From positions 13,394,041-13,458,040 of the forward strand of contig CM026428.1 of the NCBI GenBank assembly GCA_014871385.1: a stretch of 64,000 nucleotides of DNA, read 5' to 3'. This document shows positions 39,349 to 48,418 of the stretch, in pieces. Position numbers and translations under genes: made by a program. The notes below the pieces were generated by a model. That model saw nothing but the letters and a program-made list of their open reading frames with translations. It was not told where the DNA came from and did no database searches. The stretch is from Ceratodon purpureus (lineage: Eukaryota > Streptophyta > Bryopsida > Pseudoditrichales > Ditrichaceae). Each line of letters opens with the position of its first letter. Position 1 is the first letter of the stretch.

Positions 39349-40824
39349 ATGCCAAAGAATAAGAAGCAGAAGAATGTGGGGGAATGGGCGAACAAATTCG
39401 ATGACATGCCGAGCTTACGTTGCAAGGATTATATTGTGGCACTCATCGTGGAATTTTACCAGGAGAATACCCTTGTTTCATTGAATAGTCGTTACGTTCG
39501 GTATGAGGAAGATGGGCCCAGGAAATTCAAGTCAGAGATGGAGACAAAGATTAGGGATCGTTTGATGGATCCGTGCTGGCATTCGGATATACAAAAGCCC
39601 GGTTACGATCATTTCGTGTCACAACGTGCACACGATGCGTTATGGAATGCTAAAGAGGTTATTACTAAGTATGCAAAGGCGCAAAGGGGGGGAGTCCAGG
39701 CCTTCAAGGATACTATTGCAAAGGCAGATTGCTTCACGAGACTAATGGCGCCCCATAGCTCAAGAAAGCATCGACGGGCGTCTATTACTTGGTGGAATTC
39801 TCCGATTGGGATGGAGACGGCGGCTGACTTACGTAAACGGCATTTGACTATCTTGGCAGACTTTGCAGTTTTCTATTACTTGGACAAGGAAGTCCAGAGA
39901 GGTGGTTATGCTACCATACGTAGGGTTCGTATCGAAGGAAACCCGCAAATCCCACCGTACTGGGAGTTTGCTGAGAAACGGCCGCTCAATTGGTCTATGA
40001 GGCCGGATTTGGCACGTGTGGACCACAACAATGAATCTCTTGCGATAAGGATTCCCCATCCTGGTGTCATCCGCTTCCAGGCCATTCATCAGTTGGAACA
40101 TGTGGGATTCATGTTTTGGTGGAACGGTGGGACCCTTCGAGCCATGCTACAGAGAGACAACGAGGCCCCGGGTGACCTCCCCATCGACTACATCTTCAGA
40201 GAGAATGCAGACGACAGTCCGATTCTAGGGAAGCGTCTCCAACTTTTCCGAAGTAAGCGTACAGAGCTTGCTTCGGCATTGTGTAACATCATAGATGCCG
40301 TACACAAATACGGTTACCTCCACAATGACTTGTCACCGGACAACATCCTACTTCACTTTCCGGAAGATGAGTCCAAGATCTACATCGGGGTTTGTGATTG
40401 GGGCTTGATGACGAAGACACTAGAGAACAGAAGGTCGCCTTGGGTTTTTGAGAATGTCCATCAGAAGGAGGAGACTATGAGGAGGCGATACTGGGTGGAT
40501 CCTCGCGTGGTATACGTACACAAGGAAAACCAAGATATTCAAATCATTCCAGATTTGACGGTTGCATCGGAGGATTTCGCAGCTGCGAAGATAGCGGCGA
40601 AGATCAACAGGGGCAACATGTGCACGGCATACCACGAAGCCGAGCCAGTAGAAACACGCCATTTCCAGAATATCGGAGAACTCGCAATGGTTTTCGAAGG
40701 TTACCTTGAGAGAGTTTGCCAAAACAACAGAGGAACGATTGGTGGACTCGGACATCTTATTAACCGTTTCAGAGATACACACAACTGGCCCACTCCCATC
40801 GAGCACTATCGCGAGGGTTACTGA
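39349..40824 (+). CDS. Protein-kinase-like protein carried by the transposon, 491 aa
   Basis: One uninterrupted frame from ATG 39349 to the stop at 40824. The N-terminal 180 residues are unfamiliar and basic (starts MPKNKKQKN). A kinase fold follows: a possible glycine loop GGYATIRRV (about 186–194), a lysine in EFAEKRP (about 210), a catalytic loop YLHNDLSPDNILL (about 322–334) and a metal motif DWG in VCDWGLM (about 350–356) in place of the usual DFG. The essential Asp and Asn residues are present, so activity is possible. No transmembrane segment. It sits inside the 7.8-kb element between GC-rich arrays and has no introns, unlike neighbouring host genes. Its job for the element is unknown; it could be captured cargo. 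Kinase assignment is from motif order, not from a search. Confidence 0.75.
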   Translation: MPKNKKQKNVGEWANKFDDMPSLRCKDYIVALIVEFYQENTLVSLNSRYVRYEEDGPRKFKSEMETKIRDRLMDPCWHSDIQKPGYDHFVSQRAHDALWNAKEVITKYAKAQRGGVQAFKDTIAKADCFTRLMAPHSSRKHRRASITWWNSPIGMETAADLRKRHLTILADFAVFYYLDKEVQRGGYATIRRVRIEGNPQIPPYWEFAEKRPLNWSMRPDLARVDHNNESLAIRIPHPGVIRFQAIHQLEHVGFMFWWNGGTLRAMLQRDNEAPGDLPIDYIFRENADDSPILGKRLQLFRSKRTELASALCNIIDAVHKYGYLHNDLSPDNILLHFPEDESKIYIGVCDWGLMTKTLENRRSPWVFENVHQKEETMRRRYWVDPRVVYVHKENQDIQIIPDLTVASEDFAAAKIAAKINRGNMCTAYHEAEPVETRHFQNIGELAMVFEGYLERVCQNNRGTIGGLGHLINRFRDTHNWPTPIEHYREGY

Positions 40825-41781
40825 TATGGAGTTACATATCTACCTTTCCGTATTCCTATAAAAGCATAATGTTTTTTTTGTTACCGGACGGCGGGCATAG
40901 CTCTCAGTAGTGAATAGTACTATTTACACTCTATATTATTATGAGATGTTGGAATCTCAATTTTTGTACACCGGTCAATATTTTGTTTATAAAGTTTACT
41001 TGCATTTGGTTCAAATATGGTCTCTGTACTAAGATTGGTCTATTTCTACCCCTTGTATTATGAGGAAAACGGATTGGCTCCACACATCTAGCTAAAAGTC
41101 GATACTCTCAATTCTAATTATGAAAATTATGCGATATGTGAATTGTAACCGTTATGTTTTGTAATTTTTATTCTTACAAATATTGGCAAGCGTATACTCA
41201 AGTTCTTTTCGTGAAGACGAAAGCGTAAGGGCCGCAAAACGTGATTGCTCATAATCCTTTGTACAAACAAATACCTTAGATATAAATATGCAGTCATCAA
41301 AAAATATCATTCACGATATTCCTATTAATTTAGCCAAAAAAATAATTGAAAATTATTTTGCATACTGGTCTTGAGATTCATTATATTCAGGTGCTCGTAA
41401 GCCGTAGACTCGTAAGTTGTAACCCATGTCAATAGGAAGTTGTCATTTTAAAAATAGTGATTTTGATAGTAATGTGCACTTCGAATACGGCTACAAGAAT
41501 ATTAAAATGGTAAATTTCTTTCAAATGTGAAGACAACTACAATATAAAAGACAACACAACTACACTCTAAAACACTAATTATATCTATTCTACTTGCAAA
41601 ATGTGGCACGTGCCTGTATTCTTGAGTCCTTACATTTTAAACCTCCATCTACAAAACTGCAAACTACGTACATACTATGCTTGCATCTTTTACTTTCTGT
41701 TGTAAATTTGTAATATGCAAAGTCCACATTAAAGTCTCGGTACGCTCCGATGCTGTAGAAAGTACTACCATGCACCCCATT
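40825..41781. other. AT-rich spacer between the two genes of the transposon
   Basis: This holds the 3' regions of the two convergent genes. There is no additional gene or repeat that I can support. Confidence 0.5.
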
Positions 41782-43283
41782 CTAATAGTCTCCCCTCCAC
41801 CCTAATCCATTGTAGTCATATGGATGATAATAGTTCCCATCATTGGGGAGTTCGCTTGGACCTCCCCGATCGTACGTTTCTTGTGGCCCGTGCCTTGCAG
41901 AATTTGTGGAGGCTCTCAGAAGTCTCTCTCTCTCCTCCATCAATCTTCGATTATCCCGTCTTAGGTGGAACGCATGATTCTCCATCTGTAGTACGTAATT
42001 TTGCCTTGTTCGCTCCAACTCTAGTTCTTCCTCAAAATAGCTATCTCTTACAACTCGACCGGGAGGGTATCCAAAAGGACGAGGTGGTACTCTGTCATCG
42101 CGATGAAGTACGTTGCGGTTGTCCCCGCTATTGTGATCAGTACCGTCGGTGTGATAACCTAGAGGTGGAGGAAATATTCCAGGCGGAGTCCGCGAAGATG
42201 ATCTGTAATCATCTTCTGCAAATAGGGCAGATGGGGTACCATGACCACCATATCCGCGGTATGGAGGGGGAGTTGCGTAATCATCACGTCCCAGTCTCTG
42301 CGTATCTTCTTCGCGATCTGGGGAATAACCGTGAGGTACCTCTCTCGGAGGTGTTCGATGGCGCGGACTAGCACTCCTTGGAGGACTCGGTATTTCCGAC
42401 CAGCCGTCGTCATAGTTACTAAAGTATCTTGATCCCGTTGCATAATCTGGCCACGGTCGTCCCCCATAGGGTCCATACGTGCTATCCGCAAAGTCAAAGG
42501 GTAAATCAGCTCCTTCCGGTTCCCCGTGGCCATAGCCTTGTTCGTGGGGTCCCATGTCCTGACGATCTAGCGAACGGTGTCCCCCGTGGGCAGAGCTTTG
42601 TCCATACTCCTCATGGTTGGTACGTGATGACTCTCTGGCACGATGCCCTCTGCGATTCCTTGGATTTTTGTTTGAGCGACGCCCTCGATAGTTGTCTTCA
42701 TCATCATAGCTTACACGACGTCTCTCCTGTTCCTCATCATTATATTCGATGCTAGAGTTTGTATTCCTGCATCTTGTGCCGGTGGACTCCGACGGTTTGA
42801 AATATGTAATGGGGGACAATCGCTATGTCCACTCCAGTCTGTTACAAGATCCATGCTGTCTCTGTTCATTCTATCTGTCCTCAGGCCCGAGACTGTAGTC
42901 CAGTCAACCCTCTTATGTAAGACTATCTCCGCCCACACCATTGCCATATTCGAATACAACATGATATGAGGTCGGGAGTTCTGGATTCGTGCTGCTCGAA
43001 AAACCTCGTTGTATCGAATTTTGAAATGATTACTTTCACAATTGTCGATCCTGATCTCTCCCCGTGTTGCTTGTTTCTCCGCAGCCTCGGTACGTAGATG
43101 TACTGGGATCAACTTCATGAGGTGCTTCATCTTGACATATTCCTTGCAAGTTACCATCCGCCATGGTGATGGTTCCCCCTCCCATCCAATCTCTGCTACA
43201 CAATCAGGGTCATTCGTAGCGTATGGATCCAAGGGGTGTTTCCTTTTAGGAGTGGAGGGTCCTCCCCGGTCATTACGAGGCAT
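41782..43283 (-). CDS. Arg/Gly/Asp-rich coiled-coil protein in two overlapping frames, carried by the transposon
   Basis: A first minus-strand frame from ATG 43283 ends at 42711 (about 190 aa; contains PRNDRGGPSTPKRKHPLDPY and WRMVTCKEYVKMKHLMKLI). A second frame, open from about 42819 to the stop at 41782, lacks an early ATG. It is rich in RG, RD, SR and PP (RGRRSNKNPRNRRGHRARES; RTPPGIFPPPLGY). It ends in a coiled coil (EEELELERTRQNYVLQMENH, then RRDNRRLMEERERLL). The frames overlap by about 109 bp. The likeliest reading is one gene whose halves are joined by a very short intron (candidate donor gtaaca near 42785–42845) or a frame change. Composition suggests a nucleic-acid-binding, partly disordered protein. 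I recognise no family. Confidence 0.55.
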
Positions 43284-43343
43284 GGCGAAAGTCCGGTAAG
43301 CGAGTAGCTGTGAATACCGTGTATCGTACCAACCTCGTAACAA

Positions 43344-43680
43344 TGCCTGTAACTTCTCCCCACCGTATAAAAGTTGATTTAATCTCGTATATATCTAGTG
43401 CATAAGGACTAAAACGAAACCCAGAACTCCTGCCAAAAAACCGTACGTATGAAGCACTATATTGTTGGTTTCATAATAACCAACAAACGGTGCTGACAAC
43501 CCTAAACACAATCCTACGATAACCCGTTGGGGAAGTAGTAAAAGCTTGGAGGAACGCAACTGAGCTGAAGTAAATCCAGCACATGTAGCACGAGCACCCA
43601 AGTGAAGAAAAAGGAAGAAGGGCCAGCCATTTATGCTGGCCCGAACCCCTAGGCAGCCAGTTAGGTCAAACGACGGCCCC
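43344..43680. other. Upstream region of the Arg/Gly-rich protein gene
   Basis: Probable promoter and 5' UTR of the minus-strand gene, between its start and the second GC-rich array. A hydrophobic minus-strand frame (43395–43560) is open but continues into the array and is not called. Confidence 0.35.
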
Positions 43681-44336
43681 CCTACGGCCGTTGGATCTCG
43701 GGGAATGGAGAATCCAACGGCCGTAACTGGTCCGTCGCGGGAGCGGTCGCGGCCGTCCACGATCGCGGCCGCGACCGGTCGTGCGGCCGCGACCGCTCCC
43801 CAAAGGGTGCGTCGGTGGACCGCCGCCCCGCGGTCGGGACGGCCGACCACGTCGACGGGCGTCCCCGGGGTCGGCCGCGGCCCACCGCGGGGACGGCCGT
43901 GCTCCACCCCGCGGTCGGAGGCTGCAGCGGCCTGGTCGGCCACGGCCGACCACGCCGACGGCCCTTCCGACCGCGGGGTGGGCCGTGGCCGTCCCCGGGG
44001 ACGGCCTTGTCCGACCCCGCGGGGACGGCCGTGCTCCACCCCGCGGTCGGCCACGGCCGTCCACGCGGTCGGCCAGGGCCGTCCACGCGGACGGACCTTC
44101 CGACCGCGGGGTCGGGCGTGGCCGTCCCCGGGGACGGCCTTGTCCGACCCCGCGGGGACGGCCGCGGCCGACCCCGGGGTCGGGGGGCTGCGACCGCGGG
44201 GTCGGCCACGGCCGTCCCCGCGTGGACGGCCGTCGACTGCAGCCGTAGGATCTTCTCGTCGGAGAAGATCCGACGGCCGTCCACGCGGGGTCGGCCGTGG
44301 CCGTCCGCGGGGACGGCCGGGGGGGGGGGGGGGGGG
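43680..44336. repeat. GC-rich array, internal
   Basis: Same vocabulary as the left array (GGACGGCC, GGTCGGCC, CCGCGGGG in both orientations), ending in an 18-G run at 44319–44336. It contains a perfect small inverted repeat (ggatcttctcg and cgagaagatcc, about 44248–44271). Overlapping long frames on both strands are artefacts of composition. It separates the minus-strand gene from an AT-rich right part. Confidence 0.8.
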
Positions 44337-44339
44337 AGG

Positions 44340-45555
44340 GTGGAAGGAACTCCCCTCCCCTTGTGTTTTCTCTCCTCTCCTCCCCCCTCTCCTCCCCTAC
44401 TGTCCCCCCTCCTTCTTGTCCCAAACAATCCCACTTGGGATTGTTTGGACAGCATATCTCCTACAAATGGAAAATTCAGACATATCCCGGATATTGTGGG
44501 GAATGTCCTGAAGATGCTGTGATCGGGGAGGTGGGGTCGACGTTTGAAATTGGGATCCAATGAACTATGTGATATCTTGGTTCTTTGGGGGTGGATAACC
44601 CCCTAGGATCTACAAATAATGTGAACACGTTTATGAAGAAGAATATATATCCTATTGAATGGAAAGAACCGTAAACATTGTGGGTACACTAAAACAGTTT
44701 TTACCAATTGTCATTTAAAGAAACGAAGTTACTCATGTTTTAGCATACGGTAATGAATTAACATTTTATACTAACGAATCAAAAGAGTAAATGTCAACAA
44801 CAATATGATAAGAGGAACATCGCGGAGAGAATGCACTAGAAGTATTTCAACGCATAAATTGATGTACACACTTGGTTTTTCATGCGGTGCACCTTACGTT
44901 TAAATGGTTAAGAGATTTGCCTTTATATTTCACCGGTTTACGGTTTAGGGTAATCTCTTAGAAATATAGATCCAATTTCTTCTCGTTTAGTGGTATACAA
45001 TGAAAATATTTATATAGATTCTTTGACTCTAATTTTTAATGGAATGATTTACCCCAGTTTTATTTCTTTAATTTTACATACTCTCGTTCTTTAGTATTAT
45101 GCTAGAATCAAAAATAAAAACATAAATAGTAGTTTAGATTATGAGAGAAACTGGAGATAATAATAAAGTGAAATAAACCAAAACAAACATTCCATTCTCT
45201 TGGGATTATGCAATTCATGGGAGGAATAAAACTCAAATCATTGTTTTCATAACAAATGGTCCAATTCTAATTTCTCATGGCTGGTTTAGAGTTATTTGAA
45301 ATATAAAAACTCTCCTTCGTCTTTAATGTCTTTTATTTTACAAACTTCCATACCGTAGTACTGTGTTATCATTAAAAAAAAAATAAAAAATCACTAGCTC
45401 ACATTATGAGATGAGGAAGGGATAATAGTAAAAAACAAAATTAAAAAAGAAAACATTCAACCGTCACTGAATAATGCCAATTCAGAAGTGTAATGGCAAC
45501 TTTCAGGAGGGGTCTTTTATACTCATTCCCTGAAATGCCAAGGGGTAAGCCCTAA
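44340..45555. other. AT-rich non-coding interior of the transposon
   Basis: CT-rich for about 100 bp after the G run, then strongly AT-rich without supportable genes. Two stretches look loosely similar to each other (tttactttaat and taataataaagtg near 45050–45180; tttgaaatataaaaactctcc onward near 45300–45430), suggesting old duplication. Confidence 0.4.
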
Positions 45556-45559
45556 AAAT

Positions 45560-45990
45560 CAACGGAGGACGGCCGTCGAGGCCGTAAGTCAACGACGGGC
45601 CGTCCGATCATGGACTGTCACGGCCGTCGAAGGGGCCGTCGCCGGGGACGGCCCCCCCCACCGCGGCGACGGCAAGGGGCCGTCGCCGGGGACGGCCCCC
45701 CCCACCGCGGCGACGGCCAGGGGTCGTCGCCGGGGACGGCCCCCCCCACCGCGGCGACGGCAAGGGGCCGTCGCTGGGGACGGCCCCTTCCCGACGCGTC
45801 CGACGGCCCCCCCCGCTCCGCGGCGACGGCCGCACCCTCCCCCGCAACCCCTCCGCCGCGTAGAAGATGTGGTTTCACCCCGGGGTGAAACCTATGCGGG
45901 TGATTTTTTTTTTCTAAGTCACAGGACGTCCCCTGGCGCTGGCGGACGTCCGCGGACGTCCCCACGTCCCGAGCGTCCCGGACGACCGTG
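45560..45990. repeat. GC-rich subterminal array, right
   Basis: Tandem units of about 42–43 bp (ccccccaccgcggcgacgg plus caaggggccgtcgccgggga) occupy 45640–45790. GGACGTCC copies follow up to the right terminus. This mirrors the left end of the element, where GGACGTCC copies also lie outside the GGACGGCC copies. Confidence 0.85.
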
Positions 45991-46125
45991 ACAACCCTGA
46001 TTGGGAATCTATATTAGCAAAAAAATTGACTTCAATTACATCTCTCCATCACTTTTGTGCAATTTTTGCAAAAGGGCTGAAACTGACATATAGATAAGCA
46101 CTTTTTTGGTCCACTTTATTGTGCT

Positions 46126-46974
46126 TCTCCTCCGTTGCGCTCCATTGTTCAAGTCTGTTTTTGGTTCACTAGCTACTTCAAATGGCTGCCTCTAAAGGGA
46201 ACCTACCAATAGAGCGGGCGAGACTTGTATGCGAGCGGTGAGCGGTGAGCGGAGAGCGGTGAGCGGAGATTTGGAGAGCGGTGAGCAGAGAATGAGGTCT
46301 TAAATCTAAAAACAGTATTTTTTTTACTAAAAATAAATTCTGTAATTAAAAAAGTGGAATATTCCAAGAATATTCTCTGCCTGTTTTTAATTTTAGCGAC
46401 CCTATTACCGTGGACGCAGTTCCAATTTTAATACATTTCTACCCCATTACCGTGGATTTAGATACTTTTAAAAAATTATTACCCTATATCCGTGGTCCTA
46501 ATCAGGGTTCATTAATAATTGTTAAGTACCTCATATGTTCATATGTGTGTGTTGTTGGAAGTGAGTATGATAGATTAACTAACTTTTATTGTCATACGTC
46601 CATTTTAATATATTTCTTAAATTCTTTCATTTCATTCTTCGTTATGATCATAATTTTTATTTATTTATTTATTTATAAGTATTGAATTTGTTACCCTCCC
46701 CATGATTTTTCAATCTACCTATCTTTTCAATTCCACCTCTATTCGTCTATTCTATTACTCTATTGTATCTTTCTTTCATCGATGAATTTTATCCCCTTTT
46801 CGTCTTCGAATTTGGTTGCTCTTTTTCTTCTTCATTATTCTTTGTTCATTCTTAATTGTAAGATTTCTTCCCATTCCAATTTATTTTTTTGGTTCTGTTA
46901 TCCCTTGTTTTAAGAACACCCCTATTCAGTTGCCTTTCTTGATTTTCATTTTCAACTTTTAGTTTTTATTTTAT

Positions 46975-47006
<32 letters not shown>

Positions 47007-47717
47007 TTATTAATTTCATTTGAATCTATTTTTGCGAACTTTCTTTACATCCATCTCTAGTATCTTTTTTCTTTTTCAACTGAAAACATGTTTTCACATT
47101 TCAATTTTCTTTTTTGGCCCTGTTTCTCTCTTGGTGTACAAACACCCTCCTTCAGTTGTCTTTCTTAATTTTAATTTTCAACCTTTGACTTTTTTTTTTT
47201 TTTTTTTTTTTTTGTTAATTTTTAATTTTTATTAATTTCATTTAAATCTATTTTTGCGAACTTTCTTTACATCCATCTCTAGTATCTTTTTTCTTTTTCA
47301 ACTGAGAACATGTTTTCACATTTCAATTTTCTTTTTTGGCCCTGTTTCTCTCTTGGTGTACAAACACCCTCCTTGAGTTGCCTTTCTTAATTTTAATTTT
47401 CAACCTTTGACTTTTTTTTTTTTTTTTTTTTCGGTTTTTTTTTTTTCTTCATTTTCCTTTGATAATTCTAAACGATCTTTTAATACCGACGCCTGTGTTT
47501 TTGCTTAATTTTTCTTTGTTTCTTTATCGAGGAATGTAATGTGGCCTATCCAAGTCACCCCATTTAGTAGGATGAAATTCGTTAAACAATATATTTTCCA
47601 GCTTTCCAGGGCGCGAAGCACCTACCTCATGGATATTTAAGTGGTGGCAACGCAAGGTCTCTTCCTCTTTGTTCATTGTCTTGTCCAAGCAAGTTCCTGA
47701 AGGAAGGTGTTTAGGCT
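46126..47717. other. AT- and T-rich spacer with tandem repeats
   Basis: It contains a short minisatellite gagcggtgagcg (46218–46290), a (TA)n tract (46981–47007), and a roughly 222-bp tandem duplication (see separate entry). The last 200 bp may be the promoter of the small acidic gene at 47718. Confidence 0.6.
46865..47430. repeat. Tandem repeat, about 222-bp unit, two close copies and one diverged
   Basis: The segment with gcgaactttctttacatcca and ttggccctgtttctctcttg occurs at about 47032–47192 and again, almost identical, at about 47253–47413. A more diverged third copy (caatttatttttttggttctg onward) ends at about 46960. Each close copy ends in a long T run. Confidence 0.85.
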
Positions 47718-48158
47718 ATGGAAGATGCCGGGGATACTGCTCTCTCCCTGGATGATGTGGAAGGCCCATTTCATCCGTTCGTGGAGGTTGAGGAAGCTGA
47801 GGAGAATGGGTGCAATGAAGATCATACTAGAAATGGTGACTTCGATGTAGCATTAGACGTGGTAGGAGAACCATTGGCTGTTGTAGAGCCAAGTTGTCTC
47901 GTAGTACTTGAAGAGGAGCCGGTTGTGCCATTGCCACCTCATGCATATTCCAAGGTTGGGAAGATTCCACCTGGGACTTATTCTAGGGAAGCATTGCAAA
48001 GAAAGAGTGTAGCTCGTCCATTGTTGAAGCGTCCCCAAGTGCCAAGAGGGGAACGAAGTGTGAACGTGGATGTAGCTTGTCCTGTAGCACAGCTGGAGTT
48101 TGGTAAATATGCTGAAAATGCAAATGGGACACCTAAACGCATTAAGTTCAAAGAATAA
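47718..48158 (+). CDS. Small acidic protein of unknown function, 146 aa
   Basis: Single-exon frame starting ATGGAAGATGCC. The N-terminal half is acidic (EVEEAEENGCNEDH); the C-terminal half is basic and Pro/Arg-containing (RKSVARPLLKRPQVPRGER) and ends KRIKFKE. No domain is recognised. It is convergent with the SWIM protein gene, whose stop is 261 bp away, which would suit a two-gene mobile unit. Could be a chance frame, but the ATG context, length and two-part charge pattern favour a real gene. Confidence 0.5.
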   Translation: MEDAGDTALSLDDVEGPFHPFVEVEEAEENGCNEDHTRNGDFDVALDVVGEPLAVVEPSCLVVLEEEPVVPLPPHAYSKVGKIPPGTYSREALQRKSVARPLLKRPQVPRGERSVNVDVACPVAQLEFGKYAENANGTPKRIKFKE

Positions 48159-48418
48159 AAGAGTTATTAATAAGTAGTGATGGCATTAGTACAGTGCAAC
48201 TGTAGTGGATAGAAAGAACAGAGGGCACTTGTCCAATGCAAAAGCTATTGTTACACAATGTAATAAATGTGAATGACAAAACCTTTATATTGGAATAGGC
48301 AATACGAGATTTGTATTGCTGACTCAGTACAAGGAAAAATTCAATCACAAAAGACATGGCCTCACCCTATACCACCGTCCACTAGGTGAATACCTGTCCA
48401 GAAAAAGTACTCTCATTA

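Larger units (their letters stand above)
38197..45999. mobile_element. hAT-like DNA transposon, 7,803 bp, carrying non-transposase genes
   Basis: The left end is CAGGGTTGTTCAAATAGACG; the right end in reverse complement is CAGGGTTGTCACGGTCGTCC. Both ends are flanked by a perfect 8-bp duplication attgggaa (38189–38196 and 46000–46007), which also fits the nTnnnnAn pattern reported for hAT targets. The insertion lies inside another TIR element whose uninterrupted relative is at 25875–26529, confirming the borders. The interior has GGACGTCC-rich termini, GGACGGCC-rich arrays, a kinase-like gene (39349–40824, +) and an Arg/Gly/Asp-rich protein gene (43283–41782, −). No hAT transposase (no BED finger, no dimerisation domain) is seen, so it is probably mobilised in trans. 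The intact duplication suggests fairly recent insertion. A KDZ/Zisupton-type element also makes 8-bp duplications and is the alternative. Confidence 0.88.
37590..46125. mobile_element. TIR DNA transposon, copy 2, split by a 7.8-kb insertion
   Basis: The left part (37590–38196) and right part (46000–46125) together match copy 1 at 25875–26529. The ends read gcatggtaaagtggaccac on the left and ggtccactttattgtgc on the right. The join point corresponds to gttgagaatccatattagc in copy 1. Without the insertion the element would be about 725 bp. The insertion and its 8-bp duplication show that this copy was already in place when the inner element arrived. Confidence 0.85.

Noticed and set aside
43395-44563. 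Open frames of 150–290 codons on both strands of the internal GC array
   Set aside because: Same composition artefact as the left array; the frames are translations of GGACGGCC repeats.
38197-45999. Reading the 7.8-kb element as an autonomous hAT transposon
   Set aside because: Neither gene shows a BED zinc finger, RNase-H-like transposase core or hAT dimerisation motif that I could recognise.
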